Positions 1 to 6,218 of a DNA stretch of 16,277 bases are shown here, piece by piece. The stretch is from Deltaproteobacteria bacterium (GTDB lineage Bacteria; Desulfobacterota; Desulfuromonadia; Geobacterales; Pseudopelobacteraceae): positions 1 through 16,277 of the forward strand of contig JAURXC010000342.1 of assembly GCA_030654645.1 (NCBI GenBank), read 5' to 3'. Within the stretch, counting starts at the first letter, position 1, and every line of letters starts with the position of its first letter. The notes beneath the pieces are model-generated. The model was not told where the DNA came from. It made no database searches and was given only the letters and a program-made list of their open reading frames with translations. The translations under genes were made by a program, and so were the position numbers.

Positions 1-1106
1 ATATCGTTATTGCAGATGAACCGGATAAAATTGAAAAAGTTGTTGTCTCAGGAATGGGTATTGATGCGGATAAAGCACGACAGAATGCTCTGCGTAATGC
101 GATAGAACAGGTGGTAGGTACCTTCGTAAGTTCGGAAACACTCGTTAAGGACAGTGCCCTGATCAAAGATGAAATATTAAGTCATAGCGGGGGATATGTT
201 AAAGAAAGCCGAATTATATCAACAGAACGGTCTGATGGTTTAATCAGTGTTAAGCTTGAAGCACTTGTTATCTCTACAAGATTGAAACAGAAAATACAGT
301 TACTAAACATCGCATTGAAAAATGTTGATGGTGAAAGCCTATTTGGTGAAGCATTAAGTAGAATTGATGAAAATAACTCTAAAGCAGATATTCTAAATAA
401 GTTGTTTAGCAAATATCCAAGGTCAGCGTATCAAGTCATAATAGATAAACCTATTTTAAAGAGCACTGATAGTTTAAATAATATGGCTACAGTTTCTATA
501 AAGCTTAATATTAAATGGGACAAGGATTATTTAGATGAGTTTAACAGTGTAGTGAATAGTATTTCAACAAAAAAAACATCATTTATAAGTTATGACTCTG
601 GGAATGGCTCTGTTAAACTTGACGCTGCTTATTATAACACAATTGACTTCTGTGATACTTCTAAAAACAACGATCTACAACTTGTTATGTTCACAAAATC
701 AAATTTGTTAATTAAAAGCGTGGCTGAAAAGGCATATTGTATTAACCTTAACGGCGAAAGCACTGCATCTAGCTTATTAAAAGATCTCGCGCATGGTCAT
801 TGTAATAGAGAGGACTGTACTCAAATTAAAATTGAACTTTTAGATAAGGCTGGTAATGCAATAGCCCTTCATACTGTAAGGTATAATATTGAAGGCAATA
901 CCTATGATTACAAATATAAACGTCATAGAGCCGCGGATTACCCATTAATCTTTAGTGAATATTTTAAAGATTTTAGAGTTGCTGGTAATGAGTATTATGC
1001 ATTGGTATTAAATACTGATGATATTATCGCTTTTAATCACGATATAGAAATAAATGTTAATGATTTAAAAAATATTGTTAGTTTAAAAGCATATGTTGTT
1101 TTTTGA
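1..1106 (+). CDS. AT-rich protein of unknown function, 5' partial, FlgT-N/LPP20-like start
   Basis: The reading frame is open from the first bases of the window (no stop upstream of the ATG at 54), so the true start lies outside; about 367 codons are visible and it ends with TGA at 1104-1106. Just after the visible start there is a pattern of V-V-x-G-x-G, then D-K-A-R-x-N-A-L-R-N-A-I-E-Q-V-V-G, then a G-G-Y-V stretch about 45 residues later. This resembles the N-terminal domain of flagellar FlgT and LPP20-type envelope proteins; that is pattern memory, not a search result. The rest (about 260 residues) is not recognised and shows no obvious membrane helix. Base composition is strikingly AT-rich (AAA, AAT, TTA, ATT codons dominate) against GC-rich neighbours, which suggests horizontal acquisition. 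It converges on the minus-strand gene ending at 1214, and no clear terminator hairpin is seen between them. Function unknown. Confidence 0.75.
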   Translation, partial: IVIADEPDKIEKVVVSGMGIDADKARQNALRNAIEQVVGTFVSSETLVKDSALIKDEILSHSGGYVKESRIISTERSDGLISVKLEALVISTRLKQKIQLLNIALKNVDGESLFGEALSRIDENNSKADILNKLFSKYPRSAYQVIIDKPILKSTDSLNNMATVSIKLNIKWDKDYLDEFNSVVNSISTKKTSFISYDSGNGSVKLDAAYYNTIDFCDTSKNNDLQLVMFTKSNLLIKSVAEKAYCINLNGESTASSLLKDLAHGHCNREDCTQIKIELLDKAGNAIALHTVRYNIEGNTYDYKYKRHRAADYPLIFSEYFKDFRVAGNEYYALVLNTDDIIAFNHDIEINVNDLKNIVSLKAYVVF

Positions 1107-1213
1107 CAAGTTACAGATTTAGCACACCCCGTTAATATTGAGAGTTTTTGAGGATGTCTCCATGGTTTCTACTGCGCGGTTTGATGAGGGAGTGCAGGAG
1201 ATTGCCATGCTAT

Positions 1214-1681
1214 CTATTCTCTCCAAGGCTTGACCTGAGTGAAAACCCAAAAGCTTGGATACCAGAATAAAAGCGGAGGATTGTAGTCAGGTGGCTGAGA
1301 TTGGTATTCTGGGACATCGTACGGCATTTTAGATGCCTGGCGGAACCGGGCATGCTGACGCTCCATCCTGAATCTGGCCTCGCGGCCCAGATCAAAGATG
1401 TAGTCCTCAATATGGGAATTGGCGGTATCTGTCCACTGTGTACTAAAAGGGGGAGAACTGTCGAGGATGAGTTGTGCCGGCACTTCCTGTTCTCTATGCT
1501 TCTCAATAAGGATTGGCCGCTCAAACACGAGCTCCTGGCCGCGAGTCACGGCAACATCACCCTCAACCGCAGTTATGGACGATGAGATATTACCATGTGG
1601 TTTTTGTAGCGGGTCTCCGGCAAGGACATGATCGGAAAAAGTTGTACTAAGCAATAGCATGACCCATATCAGACATCGCAT
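1214..1681 (-). CDS. Small secreted protein of unknown function
   Basis: A 155-residue protein beginning MRCLIWVMLLLSTTFSDHVLA, a good Sec signal peptide with predicted cleavage after residue 21 (VLA|GD). I chose the ATG at 1681 because a GGGTGA stretch sits about five bases upstream. The frame also has an ATG one codon earlier and a GTG at 1705 that abuts the stop codon of the upstream gene, which would give 163 residues. The mature part has no cysteine and is rich in proline and aromatic residues near the C-terminus (PPDYNPPLLFWYPSFWVF). No family is recognised. It follows the gene at 1706-2581 on the same strand with almost no spacing, so the two are probably cotranscribed envelope proteins. 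Function unknown. Confidence 0.6.
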   Translation of the reverse strand: MRCLIWVMLLLSTTFSDHVLAGDPLQKPHGNISSSITAVEGDVAVTRGQELVFERPILIEKHREQEVPAQLILDSSPPFSTQWTDTANSHIEDYIFDLGREARFRMERQHARFRQASKMPYDVPEYQSQPPDYNPPLLFWYPSFWVFTQVKPWRE

Positions 1682-1705
1682 CATCTTCACCCACTTTCCC
1701 AACAC

Positions 1706-2581
1706 TCAGAGAACAGAAGCAAATTTCTCTAGAAATTCAGTCCCCAGTTGCCGGCCATAATCCTGGACAGATGGTCTGCTCGGCTGGGTTCGCTCAAATC
1801 CCTTTCCCGGCACTGCCGTAAACTTTCCGGGTCCCTGGCTCGGAGGTGTGGCCAGTGTATATAATTCGGCAAGGAGTTCATTGCTCCTGATATCCTTGAT
1901 ATTGATTTGGAAACCGCAGCCGAGGAGGCTTGTGGCGTCAGGCACCACCATGACCTCCACCAGAAAGCGGGCATTGGCCTCTAGCCCTTTCATTTCGACC
2001 AACTGGGAATCAACACTGTCGTTTCTGATTGTCGAACTGCGCATCATCAAGGTCCGGTCGATAATACGGGCATTGGCACTGCGCAGGAAATCCATGAAAC
2101 TGGTGCGTAACGTAATATCCATTTTCTGGGCGAGCTTGGCGCCGGTTGAGGAACCGGAAGACCTGACCGTAAGCTCCACCGTCTGGCGGGTCTTCTTACC
2201 GGTGCTGTCGTTTTCAGAGAGCTCTGAAGAGGCACCAGCCTCGTCAGTGGTGGTATTCTTCAGTTTTGTCCCGCTCTCGCGGGATGAATCGGACTCATCG
2301 GTCACCCTTGAAACGTCCTGGGCAAGGGTATCCGTCATTTCACGGTTCCAGTACAGGGCGATAGCAGGTCTGCCTTGGGCAGCATAGGCCGCAGCGAACT
2401 CTTTTCGGGCTGCATCGCCTCTCATGGCAGCAAGAGGAGGGCTTGGCGGAGGGGGAGGCATGACCTCCGGCTGGCCAGAGCGGTAGATGTGCTGTTCGGC
2501 AGCACGGGCAGCGACGGTGGGGAAGAGGGTGACAGATGCTGCCATCAGTAGCACAACATACTTAATAATAGGATATTTCAT
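1706..2581 (-). CDS. Secreted/envelope protein of unknown function with proline-rich N-terminus
   Basis: The protein has 291 residues from an ATG at 2581 preceded by a strong GGGAGGAG ribosome site. The longer in-frame start at 2653 would bury the signal peptide, so it is rejected. Residues 1-28 (MKYPIIKYVVLLMAASVTLFP then TVAARAA) form a typical Sec signal peptide. A poly-proline stretch lies at about residues 42-49, followed by a Ser/Thr/Asp/Glu-rich linker (about 95-150). The C-terminal region (about 155-250) looks like a folded alpha/beta domain, with a segment resembling the CsgG/FlgT class of envelope proteins only in general character. No catalytic motif is recognised. The gene sits in a three-gene minus-strand run (3212 to 1214), and its start overlaps the end of the upstream reading frame by 20 bases. 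Function unknown. Confidence 0.7.
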   Translation of the reverse strand: MKYPIIKYVVLLMAASVTLFPTVAARAAEQHIYRSGQPEVMPPPPPSPPLAAMRGDAARKEFAAAYAAQGRPAIALYWNREMTDTLAQDVSRVTDESDSSRESGTKLKNTTTDEAGASSELSENDSTGKKTRQTVELTVRSSGSSTGAKLAQKMDITLRTSFMDFLRSANARIIDRTLMMRSSTIRNDSVDSQLVEMKGLEANARFLVEVMVVPDATSLLGCGFQINIKDIRSNELLAELYTLATPPSQGPGKFTAVPGKGFERTQPSRPSVQDYGRQLGTEFLEKFASVL

Positions 2582-3212
2582 GGCTTGTTCTCCTCCCAAT
2601 TGGCCGGACCTTGGCAAGGTCCGGTCGATAAATATCATTTCGGGCAACCACACACCATCCTTGGCACGGGGTTGAATAATTACTAGGTTGTGCTGCGCTG
2701 CCGCTTCCCGCCGTTGAAGGCGAAGGCGTAGTACGAGCTGCGGAGCCGGCCGTGATTGCAGTATTCATGATGGATAAGAAAACCTGCATCTGCCCGCTGT
2801 TTTGCCCCTCCGACGCCTTTGCATCCCGCTCCATCTGGCGGTTGGTGACCGCCTGCTGGTACTGCTCCTTATTTTTGTTGAATTCGTCTTTCATGCTCTG
2901 TCTTCTGCCGTTACTCTCCTGCGCATCGGAATTACTGGTCGCTACTGAACTGCTGCCCTGCGACGTGTCCAGTATCCCTTTGCCATCCAGAGGCACGGGG
3001 GTTTCGGGAACATACTGACCATCAATCAGTATCAGCCTCGGGTTCGAGCCTGGATCGGGTACGAACATGGTTTCATTGCCACGTGTTTTACCGTTACCCC
3101 CTCTTGGGTCACCTTCGACATGGGGGACATTTGTAGAATTATCGAACTGAATGAAGTAAGATGAACCAACGAGACCAGTGGACCAGATCGAGATAAACCA
3201 GTGCAGGGGCAT
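2562..3212 (-). CDS. Low-complexity hypothetical protein, possibly damaged at one or both ends
   Basis: A 216-residue frame on the same strand as the two secreted proteins downstream. The middle looks like real protein: a Gly/Pro-rich part (about 34-80), a Ser-rich linker (about 82-105), a charged Lys/Gln/Glu helix (about 107-132) that could be a coiled coil, and a Ser/Thr/Ala/Gly-rich tail. There is no signal peptide and no good ribosome site at the ATG at 3212, and a TAG closes the frame at 3234-3236. The N-terminus may therefore be truncated, frameshifted or wrongly chosen. The last 35 residues run over a near-perfect palindrome and over the ribosome site of the next gene. A neighbouring frame has a double stop (TAG TAA) near 2690, so the natural end may be earlier. 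No family recognised. Confidence 0.4.
   Translation of the reverse strand: MPLHWFISIWSTGLVGSSYFIQFDNSTNVPHVEGDPRGGNGKTRGNETMFVPDPGSNPRLILIDGQYVPETPVPLDGKGILDTSQGSSSVATSNSDAQESNGRRQSMKDEFNKNKEQYQQAVTNRQMERDAKASEGQNSGQMQVFLSIMNTAITAGSAARTTPSPSTAGSGSAAQPSNYSTPCQGWCVVARNDIYRPDLAKVRPIGRRTSHEISYY
2604..2624. repeat. Palindrome between two minus-strand genes
   Basis: CCGGACCTTG and CAAGGTCCGG are perfect 10-base inverted arms around a single central G. It lies 23 bases upstream of the ATG of the secreted protein at 2581, next to its ribosome site. It could be an operator, an RNA hairpin affecting translation, or an intercistronic terminator without a T-tract. It also falls inside the last codons of the upstream frame, which argues that those codons may not be a conserved coding end. 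Confidence 0.55.
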
Positions 3213-3258
3213 CGTCCAGGCTGTTGGGCGCCTCTACATGCGCGTTGGAGGAATTTAC

Positions 3259-3609
3259 ATGACGCCGAACAAGAGAACGGTTGAGGCCTATATGGATGGC
3301 TTCAGGAATACGGATCGTCCGAGGATCTTGTCCTGTCTGACCGATGACGTTGAGTGGTTGATTCCCGGTGTATTTCATGTTCAAGGCAAGGACGACTTCT
3401 CCAGGCACATCGTCGATGAGGAATTTGTGGGGCAACCGCTGATTTCCGTCAGCCGGCTGACGGAGGAGGACAACGTGGTGGTGGCTGAGGGCGCCGTGCG
3501 AGCCCCCAAACAGGATGGCACTTTTCTGAACCTGGCCTTTTGCGATGTATTTGATATGCGGAACGGAAAGATCCGGCGGCTGGTCAGCTACCTGATGGAG
3601 ACGAAATGA
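3259..3609 (+). CDS. SnoaL-like / NTF2-fold protein
   Basis: A 116-residue protein starting at the ATG at 3259, chosen because a GGAGGAA ribosome site lies seven bases upstream; the in-frame ATG at 3178 has none. The sequence follows the SnoaL-like (nuclear transport factor 2 fold) pattern: an N-terminal helix with VEAYMDGFRNTD, then a short helix and LTDDVEWLIPG, GKDDFSRHI, and strands ending in AFCDVFDMRNGKIRRLVSYL. Members of this fold are small cone-shaped proteins acting as isomerases, hydrolases or ligand-binding proteins; the substrate cannot be told here. The length is normal for the family. It lies 58 bases upstream of the transglutaminase-like gene on the same strand, so the two may share a transcript. 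Confidence 0.8.
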   Translation: MTPNKRTVEAYMDGFRNTDRPRILSCLTDDVEWLIPGVFHVQGKDDFSRHIVDEEFVGQPLISVSRLTEEDNVVVAEGAVRAPKQDGTFLNLAFCDVFDMRNGKIRRLVSYLMETK

Positions 3610-3667
3610 AGCAATTTAACAAACCGTTAGATCCGTACAATAAATACAATTATCAAACGAGGAGCGT

Positions 3668-4267
3668 ATGTATCCTGAATCCGACGATCTGAATGAATAT
3701 CTGGTTTCCGACGAGATTATCGACTGGCAGACTCCTGCGGTCCGGCAGAAGGCCCTGGAGCTTACGGAGTCGTTGCCGGATGAAGTCGAAAAGGCCCGTT
3801 GCCTGTACGAGTGGGTGAGGGATGCCATTCCACATTCCCATGATGCCGGCCTCGACGTTGTCACCTGCACGGCAAGTGAAGTGCTCCTGCACGGTACCGG
3901 GATCTGTTTCGCGAAAAGCCACCTGCTGGCCGCCCTGCTGCGCGCGGTCAATATCCCGGCCGGTTTCTGCTACCAGGTTTTACGCATCGATCCGCCGGTC
4001 GATGATGAACCGGTGCTGCACGGGTTTAACGCGATCTATCTGGCGACACTCGGCAAATGGATCCGGGTCGATGCGCGCGGCAATACCAACGGGATCAACG
4101 CCCGCTTCAACCTGAAGAAAGAACAGCTGGCCTTTGCCATGGACCCTGCTGCCGATGAATTCATCTACGAGGCGATCTTTGCGGCGCCGGTGGAGAGTGT
4201 GGTCAAGCGGCTGAAAATGTACAAGAGTCTGGGTGAGTTGTGGCAGGACCTGCCACAGTCGCTGTGA
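3668..4267 (+). CDS. Transglutaminase-like superfamily protein
   Basis: A 199-residue soluble protein with a GAGGAGCG ribosome site directly upstream of the ATG. The transglutaminase-like (papain-fold) catalytic triad is visible: Cys80 in GTGICFAKSHLLAALLRA, His118 in VLHGFNAIYL, and Asp135 in WIRVDARGN. The helix before it (CLYEWVRDAIPHS, residues 45-57) matches the usual lead-in of this family. Bacterial members are usually cysteine peptidases or amidases rather than true cross-linking enzymes. There is no signal peptide, so it probably acts in the cytoplasm. The substrate is unknown. The region after Asp135 (about 65 residues) is a helical extension seen in many short stand-alone members. 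Its neighbours, a SnoaL-like protein and a membrane protein, do not define a pathway. Confidence 0.85.
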   Translation: MYPESDDLNEYLVSDEIIDWQTPAVRQKALELTESLPDEVEKARCLYEWVRDAIPHSHDAGLDVVTCTASEVLLHGTGICFAKSHLLAALLRAVNIPAGFCYQVLRIDPPVDDEPVLHGFNAIYLATLGKWIRVDARGNTNGINARFNLKKEQLAFAMDPAADEFIYEAIFAAPVESVVKRLKMYKSLGELWQDLPQSL

Positions 4268-4334
4268 TTTACATCCGGATCCAAAAAAGAGAGGCGGGTA
4301 TGTGACAAGCCCGATTACGGACTGTCAGTGACCA

Positions 4335-4366
4335 TGCGACAAAGTTGCACGCCACAATATGTCGCA
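4335..4366. promoter_or_regulatory. Inverted repeat upstream of membrane-protein gene
   Basis: TGCGACA (4335-4341) and TGTCGCA (4360-4366) are perfect 7-base inverted arms, 18 bases apart, about 50 bases before the gene at 4415. A smaller AACAA/TTGTT dyad follows at 4366-4379. Half-sites about 25 bases centre to centre could form an operator for a dimeric or tetrameric regulator, but arms this short can arise by chance. Confidence 0.25.
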
Positions 4367-4414
4367 ACAAAGCGTTGTTCATACTGCAGCAGATGATCTG
4401 TAAAGCGAGGTGCA

Positions 4415-4978
4415 ATGATGTCCGAGAAGTCCGACCCGAAGCGGGGGCTGGTTCCCTTTGCGATAGTTGTTACCATCCTGTCGCTGCTGCTGTTTGTCTA
4501 CCTGTACCTGGGACGCGCGCCGGTTCCCGAGGAAGAGGAGGGTTTTCTCGCGGAACTGGGAGAGGGGCTGGGAGGGGTGGGGATTTATGCGCTGGCATTG
4601 ATCTACGGGCGCAGCGTGCTGAAGATGATCCTCAATCAAGGCACCCTTCTGCAACGGTTTATTCCCGATTATTACCAGGATATTTCCGTGTCCGCTTCCA
4701 GGCGGGTCCTTAACTTCCTCAACCGCACCCACAAGTTGGTCGGGGCCGCCGCAGTGGGGTTGCTGCTCGGTCATGCGCTGCTGATGGGCACGGCCAGGTG
4801 GAATCCCTTCCTGGTGATGCTGCTGATCCTGCTGGTCTGGCAGGGTCTTTTCGGCCTCTTCCTGGTGATCCGCTTTCCGCCGTCATCCCTGAAACGTTAC
4901 GGCTACATGGTGCATGCCCAGCTGTTTTCCGGCGTGATGATCGGTATATTCGCCGCTTTCGGCCACCTTCTGGTCTGA
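4415..4978 (+). CDS. Small multi-helix membrane protein, possible b-type cytochrome-like
   Basis: A 187-residue protein with two adjacent ATG codons (4415 and 4418); GAGGTG lies just upstream and spacing favours the second. Hydrophobic segments at about 13-33, 53-72, 107-126, 131-152 and 167-187 predict four or five membrane helices. An acidic loop (EEEEG, about 39-43) lies between the first two. Four histidines sit near helix ends: His106 and His120 in one helix, His167 and His184 in another. Paired histidines spanning two helices are how cytochrome b561 and ferric-reductase-like proteins hold two hemes, so a membrane electron carrier is possible. The 17-residue spacing of the second pair is longer than usual. 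No firm family assignment. It converges on the minus-strand MoeB-like gene ending 24 bases away. Confidence 0.7.
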   Translation: MMSEKSDPKRGLVPFAIVVTILSLLLFVYLYLGRAPVPEEEEGFLAELGEGLGGVGIYALALIYGRSVLKMILNQGTLLQRFIPDYYQDISVSASRRVLNFLNRTHKLVGAAAVGLLLGHALLMGTARWNPFLVMLLILLVWQGLFGLFLVIRFPPSSLKRYGYMVHAQLFSGVMIGIFAAFGHLLV

Positions 4979-5002
4979 AGCAGCGGAACGGGAGTCGGGT
5001 GC

Positions 5003-5884
5003 TTATCCGGCGGCCCTTTCCTGCTCAATTTCACGGGTGGGGAAGTGGATAACCTCGGCCGGCGCATGGTAGGAAATCTCATGCATTTCCATATCCAGCA
5101 GATCGATACTCAGCTTGCGCCGCCGCAGCAATTCCCCCCTGCCCAGAACGATTTTGCAGACTTCCGCCACCTGCAGGCTTGCCACCACCGCCGGGGTAAA
5201 GGCGGGGTTGCCCAGATCCTTTTCGATACCTTCTCCTTGCACCCAATTGCGATAGATGCTCTGCACGGTGGTGTCACCGGGCAGCTGTGTGGCCACATGC
5301 CCGTACCAGCCGCCGATCGCTCCATGCACCATCGGAATATCCATGCCGGCGCAGGTTTCCGCCAGTTCCAGTCTGCAGGCGATGCTGTCCAGAGCATCCA
5401 CCGCCACCGTCACCCCTTGCAGCAGTTCCCGGCCGTTGGCAGCGCGGAAGAAGGTCCGGACCGGGATCAGCTTCACGGACGGGTTGACCTGGTTGACCCG
5501 GTCCTGCGCCGCCGCAACCTTGGCTTTGCCCAGGTTGCGGGTGGTGGAGAACAGCTGCCGGTTGAGGTTGTGCTCTTCAAACTTATCCGGATCAACCGCG
5601 ACAATCTGGCCCACCCCCAGCCGGGCCAACTCCTCGATTATGTACCCACCCAACCCGCCGCAGCCGATCACGGCGATCCTGCTCCGGAAAAGCTGTAACT
5701 GTTCGGCCACGGAAAACATGTTGCGGTTGCGCTGATAGCGTGCCGGCAGCAGGCCGTTTGCCAGAGCGAACTCTTCCACGGCCGCATGGCTCAGGCCCAG
5801 TCGTTCGACCGCCTCCAGCTGAGCGGCCCAGGGCAGCAGCCCGTCAACAGAACACTTTTGGAGATATTCAAGCACGTTCAACAT
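5003..5884 (-). CDS. MoeB/ThiF-family (E1-like) adenylyltransferase
   Basis: A 293-residue protein from the ATG at 5884, chosen because GGAGG lies five bases upstream; the longer frame to 5965 overlaps the upstream gene. The E1-like fold is clear: RYQRN (about 49-53), ATP-binding GCGGLGG (74-80), the acidic/Arg motif DPDKFEEHNLNRQ (98-110), and VDALD (162-166). Such enzymes adenylate the C-terminal Gly-Gly of a MoaD- or ThiS-type sulfur carrier. The carrier gene lies immediately upstream with one base between stop and start, so they are very likely partners. MoeB's two CXXC zinc pairs are absent; only isolated cysteines at 75, 170, 178 and 243 remain in the core. An N-terminal helical extension of about 50 residues precedes the core. 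Location beside an aldehyde oxidoreductase favours tungsto-/molybdopterin cofactor synthesis over thiamine synthesis, by inference. Confidence 0.88.
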   Translation of the reverse strand: MLNVLEYLQKCSVDGLLPWAAQLEAVERLGLSHAAVEEFALANGLLPARYQRNRNMFSVAEQLQLFRSRIAVIGCGGLGGYIIEELARLGVGQIVAVDPDKFEEHNLNRQLFSTTRNLGKAKVAAAQDRVNQVNPSVKLIPVRTFFRAANGRELLQGVTVAVDALDSIACRLELAETCAGMDIPMVHGAIGGWYGHVATQLPGDTTVQSIYRNWVQGEGIEKDLGNPAFTPAVVASLQVAEVCKIVLGRGELLRRRKLSIDLLDMEMHEISYHAPAEVIHFPTREIEQERAAG

Positions 5885-5885
5885 A

Positions 5886-6110
5886 TCAACCTCCACCAAC
5901 CAGGGGAAACAGTGCCAGGGTGTCCCTGTCATGCAATACCTGATCGAGGGCCGCATGCCGGCCATTGACCAGCACGACCCCGATCTGCTCTTCGGTCAGC
6001 CCCAGGCCGAGCACGATCGTACGGCAGCCAGTGCCTTCGGTAAGCTCTTGCGAAGTGACCTTGAAGCGCCCGTTTCTGAAGGTGGCGAATAGTTTGACAG
6101 TTACCTGCAT
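5886..6110 (-). CDS. MoaD/ThiS-family sulfur carrier protein
   Basis: A 74-residue ubiquitin-like protein from the ATG at 6110 with GGAGCG upstream; the frame extends to 6158 but has no ribosome site there. It begins with MQVTVKLFATFR, like MoaD, continues with VVLVNGRHAALDQVL, and ends DRDTLALFPLVGGG. The C-terminal Gly-Gly is the residue pair that is adenylated and thiocarboxylated to donate sulfur. The tail here has three glycines. Its stop codon is one base from the start of the MoeB/ThiF-like gene, so they are translationally linked. By context (aldehyde:ferredoxin oxidoreductase just upstream) it probably provides sulfur for the dithiolene of a tungsten or molybdenum pterin cofactor; no thiazole-synthesis genes are present to support a thiamine role. 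Confidence 0.87.
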   Translation of the reverse strand: MQVTVKLFATFRNGRFKVTSQELTEGTGCRTIVLGLGLTEEQIGVVLVNGRHAALDQVLHDRDTLALFPLVGGG

Positions 6111-6144
6111 ACACGCTCCATCAGCAATAAGCCTGAAACCCTTA

Positions 6145-6201
6145 GCCACAGAGGACACAGAGGACTTCGGTCTCCTCTGAGAACTCTGTGTCCTCTGTGG
6201 C
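6145..6201. repeat. 57-base REP-like inverted repeat
   Basis: CCACAGAGGACACAGAG (6146-6162) and CTCTGTGTCCTCTGTGG (6184-6200) are perfect 17-base inverted arms, extended to 18 by a flanking G-C pair, with a 21-base centre containing a small GAC-TTCG-GTC hairpin. The spacer it fills separates the aldehyde oxidoreductase gene from the MoaD-like gene. CACAGAG-type repeats of this form are familiar as dispersed intergenic sequences in many bacteria. In the operon transcript it would fold as a long hairpin that could stabilise the upstream message or reduce read-through. Confidence 0.85.
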
Positions 6202-6218
6202 AGGATGCTTTTCCATAT

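Noticed and set aside
1162..1233. Possible 23-codon peptide starting MVSTARFDEGVQEIAM after the AT-rich gene
   Set aside because: A GAGG lies upstream, but it is too short to judge and overlaps the end of the minus-strand gene at 1214.
5003..6110. Thiamine thiazole synthesis (ThiS/ThiF) reading of the carrier and adenylyltransferase pair
   Set aside because: No other thiamine genes nearby; the operon partner is a pterin-dependent aldehyde oxidoreductase, so a cofactor role is the simpler reading. Not excluded.
6145..6201. CRISPR-like or insertion-sequence end
   Set aside because: Only one inverted repeat, no spacer series and no transposase; it fits a REP-type palindrome.
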